Below, in pieces: positions 23,201 through 34,482 of a stretch of DNA of 64,000 nucleotides. This DNA is from Chaunax sp. Z400 (lineage: Eukaryota; Chordata; Actinopteri; Lophiiformes; Chaunacidae). The DNA is taken from contig JBAGJB010000147.1 of the NCBI GenBank assembly GCA_037577475.1, positions 28,501 through 92,500 of the forward strand. The letters are read 5' to 3'. How positions within the stretch are numbered: the stretch's first letter is position 1; each line of letters opens with the position of its first letter. The notes below the pieces were generated by a model, which saw nothing but the letters and a program-made list of their open reading frames with translations, did not search any database and was not told where the DNA came from. Position numbers and translations under genes: made by a program.

Positions 23201-26200
23201 GCGTGATACTCCAGGAGCCTTTCCTACAGATGTAGCCTGAAGAAACAAAAGTAAAGAATTGCGGTTACTTGTGCTGAAGTGCTCCCGCGCTGTTTCACCA
23301 CAATCCACACACACACTGTCAAGTCTCAGATTAATGCTTCCCTGTAAACCCCCAGTATGGGCTGAAAAATCCATGTGATTTGGCTTTTTGCTGGCTCATT
23401 GGCCTGCGACCTGTGGCCCACATACTTATTCAGAATGGCAGTGCTGGAGGAAACACTCCTAGGTCTTCTACCATCACCTACTACAACTTATATTCTACCT
23501 GTTACTGTATTCATAAGACCAACACCCTGTTCAACCCTTGACCTCACCCTACAGATGCATTCTGCTGTTTTAAAGCAGGCCGCATTAATGTGCTGAATGG
23601 AAAGTTGCATGTGTTGCATCAGATGAGTGTGACGCCTGAATTTCTTCGTGCTCGAATTATACAACCAGCCAAAGTAAAGTGCATTTTGCATATTTTAAGT
23701 TAAATGCATTGATCGACTGAACTTTAAGAGCAAGATTAAGAATGTAGATCATAAATAATATGAAATTTTAGAAAATATAAAATGTAGAAAAGAATAAAAT
23801 TTGAACCTTGGCTTTTGGTATACAATATAAACTGAAGCCTATATGCTATAGTCAATAGTCCTTGGCAAACCATTGCTTTCCACCTTGTATTAGAACACAG
23901 TTGGAACTAAACCTTGATTAAGAGGCTGCAGTAGATAATCATTTCATGTTTTTTTTAGCACTTCTGGGGAGTGTCATCACACTCGTATATTGTGTGGACT
24001 GCTGGAAAGAGCAAGTTTCATACACATACAGTATGAATGCATATTCACACGCAGCACGGATATCTTCTCATCGGACTTCCTGAGAGCTGCAGTACACGAA
24101 CAGCATTGCCAGTCGGCGTTCATCGAACAAAATAAATAGCTGTATTTTCCCCTCTCAAGTCACAGAACACAAACCCAGGAGTGGCTGCAAAACAGACACC
24201 GACAGCTCAGCTACAGGTTAGCGTGACAGACGGACTAGAGAGAGAGAGAGAGAGAGAGAGATGCACTGCAGACTAGCACATCAAGTTGACATTTCTGTTA
24301 TTTGCTGACATCAAACTTGCAGGGGAAAACAAGCTCGCCTGATTGCCGTACCCGCACAGGAGGATGGTTCCGCTTCATCCTTTCATGGAAGTTGTAAACA
24401 TTGACACCAACATGTCAATGATTGACACCCGCTTTTGATAGGAAGGGGGAGGTGGGGGCCACAGTGAGCGCTGCACACAGTGTGTGTGTTTGTGTGTGTG
24501 TGTTTGGTGTGTGTGTACAGCAAGGGGTGGGGAGACTGACTGGAAATGAAAGATGCACAGAATATAATGTTTATCTTTAATGTTATGAATAATATTTTCA
24601 GTTCATTATGAGGCTGTGGCAGGACAAACTGACTGTCACAGTCTTCGTAATAAATGGGAAAGACTCATGTTAATTTCATAATCAATGCATTTAATAAAAA
24701 TAAACACAGTTGGTGCAAGTGTGTTTGAAATTGCAATATACTGTGGTATTTTTGTGTTGATTATTTCTCCACTTGACTAAAGCTAATTGAAAGGGGCTTT
24801 AAAATAGTTACATGGGTTATGTGTATCTCCTGCTTTCAGCACTCTCTTATTTTTGGATTTATCTTGTACTTATTATTATTTTAGGACTCCAGCTCACCCA
24901 CATCGAATCACCAAGACAAGTGATCTGCATTTATTCCACTTAAAGATGATCATAACTCTGATTTCAGGTGGTGTTCCACAAAATGTCTCCCAATGAGACC
25001 TTGTCCCTGGAGAGCACCAACAAAATCTACAAGGACGACATCTCCAGCAGCTCCTTCGTCAACTTCCAGATCTGGGACTTCCCCGGGCAGGTCGACTTCT
25101 TCGACCCGACCTTCGACTACGAAATGATCTTCAGAGGAACCGGGGCTTTGATATTTGTCATCGACGCTCAGGTGAAGAACTGGGGGGGGGGGAGAGTAGA
25201 AAAAAATCTTTCAAATGCCCTGACTGAAAATGTCAATTTCTGCATTTCCTCTTTCTGTGTTTTTTACTGACTGGACATAACATTTTACTTATACAAAACC
25301 TGACAATATTTGGACCCAGTTTCACACGTTTTCTTTCCATTTACCAAAGGTGAAACTGCACACACAAAGACAACATTTTGCTCATAAAGTACTGTGGAAG
25401 CCCTCGAGAATAAACTCAGTGATGAACTGCCAGAGCTGCCTGGATAAAAAGACCAATTACGGGCCACGGCTTTTATGCCAATACTATCCACTTGATAGCA
25501 CTAAGTGCTATTAAGAAGTAACCTCAAGATACAATTTCAGCCATAGCTGATCTGAATGCAGGGTTTATTTGCACTCGAGGAGGTGCATCAGATACAAATC
25601 GCTTCATTTGAGGATACTTGTTTTTGTCTTACTGTTTTGGAAGACAACACTGTGGTACATTTCCTCATACATGTTGTCTGTTTCACACTTATATAAGCAG
25701 TGTGTCTTGACCTTCTTGTTCCTTTTACTGACGGCAATTAGCCCCGGCATATTCATTATAATTGCAATTTAGCTTTTGTGTCTAATTTGAAGCTGCACAG
25801 AAACATTGAGGCACTCGTCCAAGTCATATGCTGTTTTCATGCTATCTAAATGCTCAGTGAAGTGTGATTATTTTGTTCTCAATTCATGGAACTCTGTACA
25901 GTATAGCAGAAGTAAAGGTGCGATGGTGTGCATGAATGCATTCGCAGGAGATAAGTTTGATATGAAATAGAGACAGTATGGGACTTGGAAGTTTTCCGTT
26001 TTCTTTTGCATTCATGGCCAACTTCACGATTCCCTTTTTAACACGTTGCCTTCTTACTCTTTAGGATGATTACGTGGAAGCCCTGGGCAGGCTTCACCTC
26101 ACGGTGTCGCAGGCCTACCGAGTCAATCCAGAGATCAACTTCGAGGTGTTTATCCACAAAGTGGACGGCCTATCAGATATTCACAAGATCGAAACCCAGG

Positions 26201-27016
26201 GGGACATCCACCAGAGAGCCAATGACGATCTGGCGGATGCTAGTTTGGAAAAGCTGCATCTCAGGTACGTCTTGTCTAACATTAATATTATTTTACTTCT
26301 ACATCTGTGCTCGGGTAAAAAAAACAAAAAAAAGAAGACATTTCTTTCCTGCTACCTATGCAATCAGAAAGGATGTTAATCTAGAGAGTCTCTTCAACTT
26401 ATTGTGTCTTAAACACACTTCTACATATGGGCACCAGTGTTTTCTAGTAATCTGGCTCACACCTGTATTCTATGCATGTTTAGTCTTAGTTTCACTGTCA
26501 TTTCTCTTTATTACAAAGCTATAGAAGGCTCCCCTTTCTCGTCGTGACACCAGAGACTGTCAATATAAGAATCTTTAAATATTTTTAGACCCATTCAAGA
26601 AGCTTCTATATTCTTGCAGGCCACAAGCTCTGCTGTGAGTTCTGTCCATATGCCTTCACACTGCAAAAAAAGAGTGTGAAGTAAAATACAAGAAATAAAC
26701 ACTGAATTTGAGGAGAAAAATGGCTTAATACTAGTGAAACTGTCTGTCTGTGCAGCAAGAAAATTTTACTTGTCAAGAAATCTTAAAATTAGTTGGTTCA
26801 GTCTAGAAATCAGTAGTCTCATAAAAAAAGGACATTTTTAAAACAATTCCACATCTAAGATTTGAAATCACTTACAGATGGTCTTGTTTGAGGGCACTTT
26901 TGAAATTTTACATGATCCTCTATCTGCATATTGCAACATTAGATGCTTTTTCTTTCAGGTTTTTGTAATAATTGCAGCTCATCTTGTGATAAAGATGCTA
27001 TAAAGGTTTGTGCCAC

Positions 27017-27055
<39 letters not shown>

Positions 27056-30000
27056 ATCAGCTTCCCACTGACTTTATCTAATGAAAACAGAAGCTGTTAG
27101 ACATGCAAGGAAGTAATTGGGTTATTTGGAAGTGGAGTTGCTAAGTTAAACATATTAATTCAGCATTTCTCTCAGCAGTTCTCGCTGCTAAAACAACTTC
27201 CTGCAGCCATTACAAATGGTAGATGTTAACATGTCGGCATAGAGTCCAAACAGCTGGTCGCGCCTCCCACTGCATCAAATTTGAGTCGAGTTTGAAAGTG
27301 AAAGAAAAAAAAAAGGAAAAGAAAAAAGGCTGCGTTCACAAACGGCTTTCCTTTCAGTCGAGTCTACACTTGTAGTATAACATCGTCGCTGTCTGAGGAA
27401 GAGGACTTGTAGAACGTCTATTTTCTTTCTGTTCATCAGCAAGAACACGAGAGAACAGTCACAACTTGTCATCAGGGATGCGCTTCAATTGCCAAAACTC
27501 GACGGCACATATTGAAACTGAAATTGGCATGTTTGTTTGTGTGCGACACCGTAGTTAAACCTGGCCAGCTCTGTGGTTTCAGTAGTATTGTACAACACCC
27601 TGTTTCCTGCATACTCCCAATGTTACTGTGAGATTCCTCTTTGGCCCCTTAATGTGAAACAATGATGCGTCAGATACTATAGCTGTTAGGATTCAAGCTC
27701 CCAAAGGTCTGACATACTTACACACGAGATGTAAAAAGAAAGTGCAGCAAGTGTCATTTGGTTCATATTCTCTAACGTCATTGGACAGTAGTTCACACTG
27801 TGGCTCCTTTTCTTAAATAAACCTCATGAATTGTGTGATTTGTTAAGTATTGTGGTCTTTTTTTTGTTTGTTTGTCAAATGTATGGATTTCTTTGCTTTT
27901 TGCCTTTTTTACCCTGTCAATTTTTTAATACCTGTGGCATATTGTGACCGATGGGCGACCAAAATAAGACCTGCACTTTTCCACGGAGTAACTGCAGCTC
28001 CTGCAGCTGTACTGATGTCTGGGCTCTTCAGGCACATGATTTACTATGTTTTATGTGTCGTGAGATGGTTCTTTATTCCGGTTAGATATCCAGAGTGAGA
28101 TGTATGTTGTTGCAGAGAAGGCCTTTTATTGGTGCTGTCTTTATTGCAATGCATTGCAAGGTTGAGCTCCTGCCAAGTGTCTGCAGACGGTTACTGGCTT
28201 CCTCGTGGGCTGACCTTTTTATTTATACTGTATATCTCACCAGCCAAAGTCTATAAGTCATGCGCGTCCAGTTTTGCCACAGTCACGTTTTTGCTCACAT
28301 TTGTTATTCCTGTTTTGTTTTTTTTCTGTCAGGTTTGAACGCTTCAGTTAAAACGCCTTATCATTCAGTGTCTGTCATGCGATCTCATGACCGTCTGTAT
28401 TTTTTACCTGCTTTCAAAGCAAGTTTTGAGGAAGTGAGGAGCGTTTGCTACTGCTATCTGCTTATTCATTTCCTTCTTTTTTCCATCTCATTCAGCTTTT
28501 ACTTGACAAGTATTTACAACCGCTCCATCTTCGAGGCCTTCAGCAAAGTGGTGCAGAAGTTCATTCCTCAGCTGCCCACTCTGGAGAACCTTCTAAACAT
28601 CTTCATTTCTGTAAGTAAACAGCAGCCAACACCTTGTTGACAACTCTTTATGTGCATGACGTGAGTCACTGCTAGCCCTGATGCTGCTGTATAGTCAGAA
28701 GCTCCTCCACTGCCTGTACAGTCCTTGAATGTAAATGCCAGTGTGTGAATGTTGCACAGGATTTCTAACTCGGAGACATTCTCAGTGATACATTTGAAAT
28801 CATATTGACTGCCAATAACATCCAAAAAAAAAAAAAAAAAACTGCGTGAGATTTATCTAATCAACGTAACAAGCGGTTCCACCTTACATGATGTGCCAAA
28901 ATTGACTTCTTTTCCCAAGTGCTGTGAAGTCTTCTTACTATAGACGTTATATTTTATTTTTGAATTAAGTTAATTAGAAGTTCATCAAAGAGCGATTTAA
29001 CGTTTGTCATCAAAAACTGTTCGTGGTGCAACGATATCTGTGCTTTCGTTTGGCTTTACTTTCCTCTCATTTTCCTAACTTCTCCCTCTTTTGCTCGTCT
29101 CTTCTTCTCCGAATGATATTCTTCACTGACAGAATTCAGGGATAGAGAAGGCCTTCCTGTTCGATGTGGTCAGTAAGATCTACATCGCCACAGACAGCTC
29201 TCCTGTCGACATGCAGTCCTACGAGCTGTGCTGCGATATGATCGATGTCGTCATCGACGTCTCCTGCATCTATGGGTGAGTTTTTGATTTATTTATTAGT
29301 TCATTAATAAAGGTGGTCACATTTGGGTTATGGTTGTGTTGTTCTCTTGCCCTCATTTAGATGCAGCTTGAATTTTCACAAGTTTAACCTACATAAAAAG
29401 TTAATTGAAATCATGGTGTATAAATGTATTTATTAAATACAGAAAAACATTCACTTGAATCTGCTGTAATTTCCTTATGCTTTAAGATCTAAAGTTCACT
29501 CATGTTTCTCCTAGAGATGCTTTTATTGAAGCAAATCTTAATCAGGCTTTTTTTTTCACATTTTCACTGAAGGATATTGGGTTTTTTTGTGTGTGTGTTT
29601 TTTTTAACAGTCTGAGGGAGGATGGCAGCGGCAGCGCCTATGACAAGGAGTCCATGGCAATCACCAAGCTTAACAACACCACTGTGCTGTACCTGAAAGA
29701 GGTCACCAAGTTCCTGGCCCTCGTCTGCATCCTGCGAGAAGAAAGCTTTGAGCGCAAAGGTAACCTGTCACTGAAATCTGTGGTCCCCTGGAGCTCATTT
29801 GGCTAATGGCTAATGTGGCCTCGGGTCAGGGAAGTCCAAACAAGGACATTTATAAATGTAATGTCTTGCAGTTAAGTACATTATTGAGAAAAAAACCACT
29901 AACTTAGCATTTGATTTTCCTCCTGACCTTTAACCCCTAGTGTTGGTCAAGCTCACAAAACAGCAATTCAACAGCATGTATTAATTCTATATCGTTTCAT

Positions 30001-31051
30001 AATTCATATATAAATTCTAATTTCCTGATGCTTTCAAACTCCATTCCCCCAGTTAGAGCATCAAATTCAGAATGAGTGTATATTTATAAAATAACAAAGT
30101 TTATCAGTTGGAACATTAAATATCGTGTCTTTGTACTGTTTTCCGTTGCATTAAGTTAAAAGGTTTTGCAAGTCATTGCATTCTGTTTTTACATTTACAT
30201 TTTTTTTAATGAATTGTTGTACATCAATAAATCTGTATTTTTCCTTCAGGTTTCACCTGAAATTCTGCCTTTTGTTATTGTCAAGACATAATTACATCTA
30301 TGACTAGGGTTGGGCATCGTTTGGATTTTAACGACTCTGATTCCGATTCCGGTTCCACTTTACGGTTCTGGTTCTTGATGATTCTCGATTCCGGTTCTTT
30401 GAGGGTCAGGATCAAAACACGCCAAATGCTAATTTCACAGAAGCATTAAATGTATTAAAACAAGCCATTCTGTATAAAGAATGTATCATTCATTATTCTT
30501 ACATATATACTCACAACAACTGACTAGAATTGGTCAGATCCCTGCAAACATAACCAGCAGCACACTAGCTAGCTCAGCTATATTCTTATGTTCGCTTACT
30601 TAAATGTCGGTGCTTCAACATCTGAGAAGGGATCCAGCCTTTTCACCACATAGGCTGTCACTTTTCAGTGGCATTCCTCAACCTGCTCCGCTGACAGTCT
30701 TCACTTTGCTGCTAAGGTGAATGAATCCTGTGATCCACATGCCAAACAAACATGACTTCTTTTCCACAACACAAGAACGTTCCGTTTTTTGACTGACAGG
30801 CTTTTGTGACTTTGTTTGTGCAGATACTGCTGCTGTAAGGGAAGATATATGTCCTAACAAGTCTAATCATCTGTTGCATCCTTCTTGCCTCCTTAGGGTT
30901 GATAGACTACAACTTCCTCTGTTTTCGGAAGGCCGTCCATGAAGTATTTGAGGTGGGTGTTTCCACCCAGCGTTCATTGGGCTCTCAGGCAGTGGGCTCG
31001 CCCTGCACCAAGGTTGTTGCACTGAACGGCACACCACACAACACTGTCTAG
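20262..31051 (+). CDS. rragc: Ras-related GTP-binding protein C (RagC GTPase)
   Basis: Seven exons close exactly to 382 residues (human 399): 20262-20444, 24968-25171, 26065-26264, 28496-28610, 29133-29275, 29611-29759 and 30897-31051 (TAG). RagC pairs with RagA/B on the lysosomal surface and recruits mTORC1 when amino acids are present. Motifs: G1 GLRRSGKSS, switch/G3 FQIWDFPGQVDFFDPTFDYE, G4 HKVDGLSD. Then comes the roadblock-fold C-terminal domain with FYLTSIYNRSIFEAFSK, NSGIEKAFLFDVVSKIYIAT and LIDYNFLCFRKAVHEVFEV. The tail NGTPHNTV resembles the RRAGC end rather than RRAGD. The acidic N-terminus (FGYGEEEADIEG) is shorter than in human. The motif GLSDDHKIE reads GLSDIHKIE here. Intron 1 (4.5 kb) carries a deleted hAT element. 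Confidence 0.95.
20639..22408 (-). mobile_element. Internally deleted hAT (Charlie-type) transposon in rragc intron 1
   Basis: Ends CAGGGGTCACCAAC (20639) and GTCGGTGACCCG (to 22407) are imperfect terminal inverted repeats. On the minus strand the transposase N-terminus starts at 22066 (MAEKRKKKYHFHNEWEEEFF, then a BED-like zinc finger with CLICG and HNVERHF). It runs to about 21630, then jumps frame into a C-terminal hATC dimerisation region (SSTYLCESAFSDMNFIKNKH, to 21226). The central catalytic part is missing. Flanking 8-bp duplications are not clean. Confidence 0.8.
22409..24967 (+). other. Remainder of rragc intron 1
   Basis: No exon seen. Contains an (AG)n tract at 24238-24261 and a (TG)n-rich tract at 24478-24518. 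The short ORFs have no recognisable product. Confidence 0.5.
26660..27049. repeat. Dispersed repeat fragment and poly(A) tract in rragc intron 3
   Basis: CACTGCAAAAAAAGAG followed by GAAAATTTTACTTGTCAAGA resembles a common non-autonomous fish repeat. A run of about 30 A lies at 27021-27050. The rest of intron 3 shows no gene. Confidence 0.35.
30303..30420. repeat. Dispersed repeat with GATTCCGGTTC units in rragc intron 6
   Basis: AGGGTTGGGCATCGTTTGG followed by several GATTCCGGTTC-like units is a pattern I recognise from vertebrate hAT-type non-autonomous elements. The opposite terminal repeat was not found, so it is a fragment. Confidence 0.4.
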
Positions 31052-31751
31052 ACACTGATGCAAAATAGCATTTAAAAAGACACAAAAGGAGTGTAGAGGA
31101 AAGACTGCTAAGCGGAGCTCACCGATGTGCAAATCACAATTCCTTTGCTCTGAGCATCTAAAGTACTGAGAGATGGCGCTGGAGCACACTCTGTCAGGCT
31201 TCTCGAGCTAAGATGCAAGGGAAATAATTCATGCATTTGTTTCAGGCAAACGCAAGGCATCTTGTTGGCTGTGAGGAAGTCAAGGAGAGTTAAACTGCAC
31301 CTGGACAGGAAACGGTTCAGGATCCTTCCATGGATTTCGTAAAGCGGTTCCAGACTGTGATAATTAACTGCTGTTCCCTCTGAACGAACAATGTGAGGAG
31401 GAGAAACAAACCCTCGTTGTGACCTCTCGCCATGGACAAACTGTGATGTCAGTTTTCAGGAATCTTGTCTAGTGATGACCCCGCCCCGACCACTTCTGTG
31501 TATTCCTGGTTGTTTGTGTTGTCTTCTGTACAGGGAAACTATATTTAATTTTCTATTTTATTATCATCTTATTTTTCTATCTAGTTTATTGATTATTCTC
31601 ATTTTATTTTTCATTATATTAGATCCCTTTAGTTGAACGATATTCACTGAGCTTGAGTTTCAGTGTTGTTATTATGTTTCTGTGTGTTCTTGGTCGTTTG
31701 TGTTGTGTTTCTGGTTGTAGAATTTTGATGTATTTGTTGTACATAATACAA

Positions 31752-31757
31752 AATAAA
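31752..31757 (+). terminator. Candidate rragc polyadenylation signal
   Basis: AATAAA about 700 bp after the rragc stop, in an AT-rich 3' region with several TTTTATT-like stretches. Confidence 0.55.
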
Positions 31758-31892
31758 CATTGGGTTAATAGTAATATGCCTCTTTCATTATATACTTAAA
31801 GTTATTTTAGAAGGGTTCCCATACTCCAAAAAATGTTAAGTATTGTGCACTTAATTTATTACATTATCCAATCATTCATTTTACTTAGTTTA

Positions 31893-32045
31893 TAATGTAA
31901 TATATATGTCATTATGTAATAACTTATTACACTATGTGCAAAGCTGTTATGTTATGCGCTCAGGGTTTTATTACATTATGAGCTGTTATTACATCTAAAT
32001 TATTACATTATGCACAGTTATTACATTATGAGTCGCTACAACCCG
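31893..32045. repeat. Diverged TTATTACATTATG repeat
   Basis: TTATTACA(T/C)TATG recurs at least four times (31922, 31968, 31993, 32019 areas) with GTGCAAAGCTGTTATG-like spacers. The rest of 31052-33000 has an AT-rich dispersed-repeat look (TTTACAG/CTGTAA-rich, 32520-32790) and no gene. Confidence 0.5.
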
Positions 32046-33040
32046 TTCTGAACTAAAGTTACAAAGGTGGGGGTGTTCGAATCGGACAGAAAGCTTCTTA
32101 CGTCTCTATGCTATCTAACATCACATACTGCTATGCTGCTGCTGGTATGTTCAGTGTAAATAAACAAAGGCTTTCATTGTGGCGCTGTTGTATGATCTCT
32201 GTGTAAAAAGGAGTATTAACTCTTTAGAGCCAGACCTTTGGCTGCCACTTGTGCTAGGAGCCTGGTCTTTTCCCCAGGGCGTCAAATACTGCTGTTTACT
32301 CATCCAGCCTCGTGCATCTGGGTGAAGGTCAGGATTAAGTGTTGCGTCAGTCTCACAAGTGTCACCGAGGAGACCGGAATTCACATCCAGAGTGAAAGAA
32401 ACAAACGGCATCGATCTTTCCCTAAACTTAGCCATGTAAGAAATGTCCGTAAAATTAACAGGGAAGTTCTGTAAAATCATGACATCAAAAAAATGTAAAT
32501 GTAAAAACAATAAAGCGTTGTTTAATTTACAGTAATATTTTGTAAAATACTTAACTAAACAAAACTGTTATTTTTAAGGTAATACTATGTTAAATTAATT
32601 GTATTTCTTTGTAGAATTTACAGATTACTGTAGTTTAAACATAAAAAATCAGTAATACAAAAAACAATGCAGTGCAGCTAAAATAACAATGACATCAGGT
32701 TTTTTTAACAGAACAAAACTGTAATATTTTTTCTCACAATCTGTATTTTAATTTACAGATGAGACAAATACAGTAAATACAATGTTAATGATATGGTTAA
32801 ATAAACCAGGGGTGAGACCGTTTAGAATTGAGTTGGGTAGTAGTAAAACTAGGCCTAAGTAGTGCTAAGTATTAAGTCACAAAAGAGCGAAATTTATAGG
32901 AATAGTTTTTTCGTAGTTTCTGTGATAAAAATAACTCATAATAACAAGTCATTACTTTGCCGCATAAATGAACACTCTGGTTGAATTTGAACCTGTATGA
33001 GCTCAGCCTCAGCCATTCACTGAGCAGCAGAGATCGGTTC

Positions 33041-33154
33041 TCTTCATTGATTGGACTACTGGATCGTCGTGGGCGGAGCTAACACGTCAAGGTTGGTCAT
33101 CATACCTTAGCGCTCTTTCCGTGCGGACTCTGAGGATTATTGTCTGAAAGTCAG
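33041..33154 (+). promoter_or_regulatory. Probable zglp1 promoter and non-coding first exon
   Basis: An inverted CCAAT box (GATTGG, 33049-33054) and a GC box (GGGCGG, 33071-33076) precede a possible exon ending TCAG at 33154 with donor GTATGT. The matching acceptor would be gatgcag at 34427-34433, putting the first coding exon at 34434. This is inferred; no transcript evidence is available. Confidence 0.35.
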
Positions 33155-33389
33155 GTATGTAACGCTAACATTTCACTTCTTTTAAACCTAATATACATGA
33201 CTGTTGTGTAAAAATACCAGTGTCTGTTAAAGAGGGTATAGCGTTTTTATTCCCCAGGTGTAATCTAGCAAACCTTTAACACCTGTGCAATTTCTCCTGG
33301 TCCTAAACACGAGCTCTCATAGCAACCAGCTCCAAGTAAGTGGGAACACATCAGAATTGGATTTTGAGCAAATGTTTAGTTGACGTGGT

Positions 33390-33710
33390 ATGAGGCAAAA
33401 ACGGACTAAAAAAAAGGCACCGATTGGCAAAGTAAATCTAAGCATAGTCGCAAGACAGCTGACTAGAATGCCCATAGAGTTAAAACATAAAATCATATCA
33501 ATTGTTAAAAAACAACCATTCAATATTTTGACTGATCAGAACTTTTATTCACTAATTGAAGTTACATCCCACCGACAGAGGGATGAGATGATAAAGGTGG
33601 AAGATCCATATCGATTTGAATGGTTTTCTGTGGGCACAATAGATGCTGTATTAATGTGTCCTGATTTTGCGCGCGCGACACTCAAACTCAGACAACCGCG
33701 AAAATCTTAG
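33390..33710 (+). CDS. Hypothetical 106-residue ORF, Lys/Arg-rich N-terminus
   Basis: A real ATG opens a 106-codon frame. The first 12 residues are very basic (MRQKRTKKKAPI). The rest includes MPIELKHKIISIVKKQPFN, TSHRQRDEMIKVEDPYRFEW and FARATLKLRQPRKS, which reads like folded protein rather than low-complexity sequence. I do not recognise the family. It sits in the inferred 5' intron of zglp1 and lacks an obvious intron or promoter of its own. It could be a relic of a mobile element or a chance ORF. Confidence 0.3.
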   Translation: MRQKRTKKKAPIGKVNLSIVARQLTRMPIELKHKIISIVKKQPFNILTDQNFYSLIEVTSHRQRDEMIKVEDPYRFEWFSVGTIDAVLMCPDFARATLKLRQPRKS

Positions 33711-34482
33711 ACATTTTGTAACAAAGTGAAACCTTCTAGAACACATTTAAGCTACAACCAGGGTTCGACGTTTTGCTACAATTCTTCCGTGAGTAAAAAA
33801 AAGAAGTTACATTGTAACAAAAGATGTTTCATTTAAAAAGGTGTTGTTTTTCAAGAGGAATGACAGCTCAACCTTTATAGGCCCTTAGAATGATACTAGA
33901 TGAGTCCTGTTAGCCCATTTAGGCTATAAAAATGTGAGTCTAATGAAACATTTGAAAGAAAATGATCGTAAATGTTGTCCACAGTTTAGAAACAAACACT
34001 ACAATAGCGGGTACATGTAGCTCAATTCTAAGAGCTAATAGATAATTCAAATTGTCTAATCTTTATTCTACATTAGCCAAACCTTTTTAGCTTGTAACCC
34101 CTGGATATGAAACAATATTAGTATTTCTTTAATTTACAGGTTAGGCCTGCAAGTATGTGCAGTGAATGGTTCATTTCAAATATATTTTTTCCATGAGACT
34201 GTTTTATTTTAAATATTAAGCAGACTGAGAGTTAACACTATAATATTTCACCCCCCAAAAAAAGGCAAACAGAAATTAACAAAACACATAATTTTATGTT
34301 GAAAGAGAATTTTCTCATTTCCTACCTAGATAATCAACAACTTGTGGGAAATCTGACCCCCCTGGAAACTACTAATCAGAAAACTGATTGTATTTATGAT
34401 GTAGATTCATGAGTGTGTTTATTAATGATGCAGACATCAACAGGAGCACAGGGCACCTTCATCCAGGGAAAACCAGAGTACA

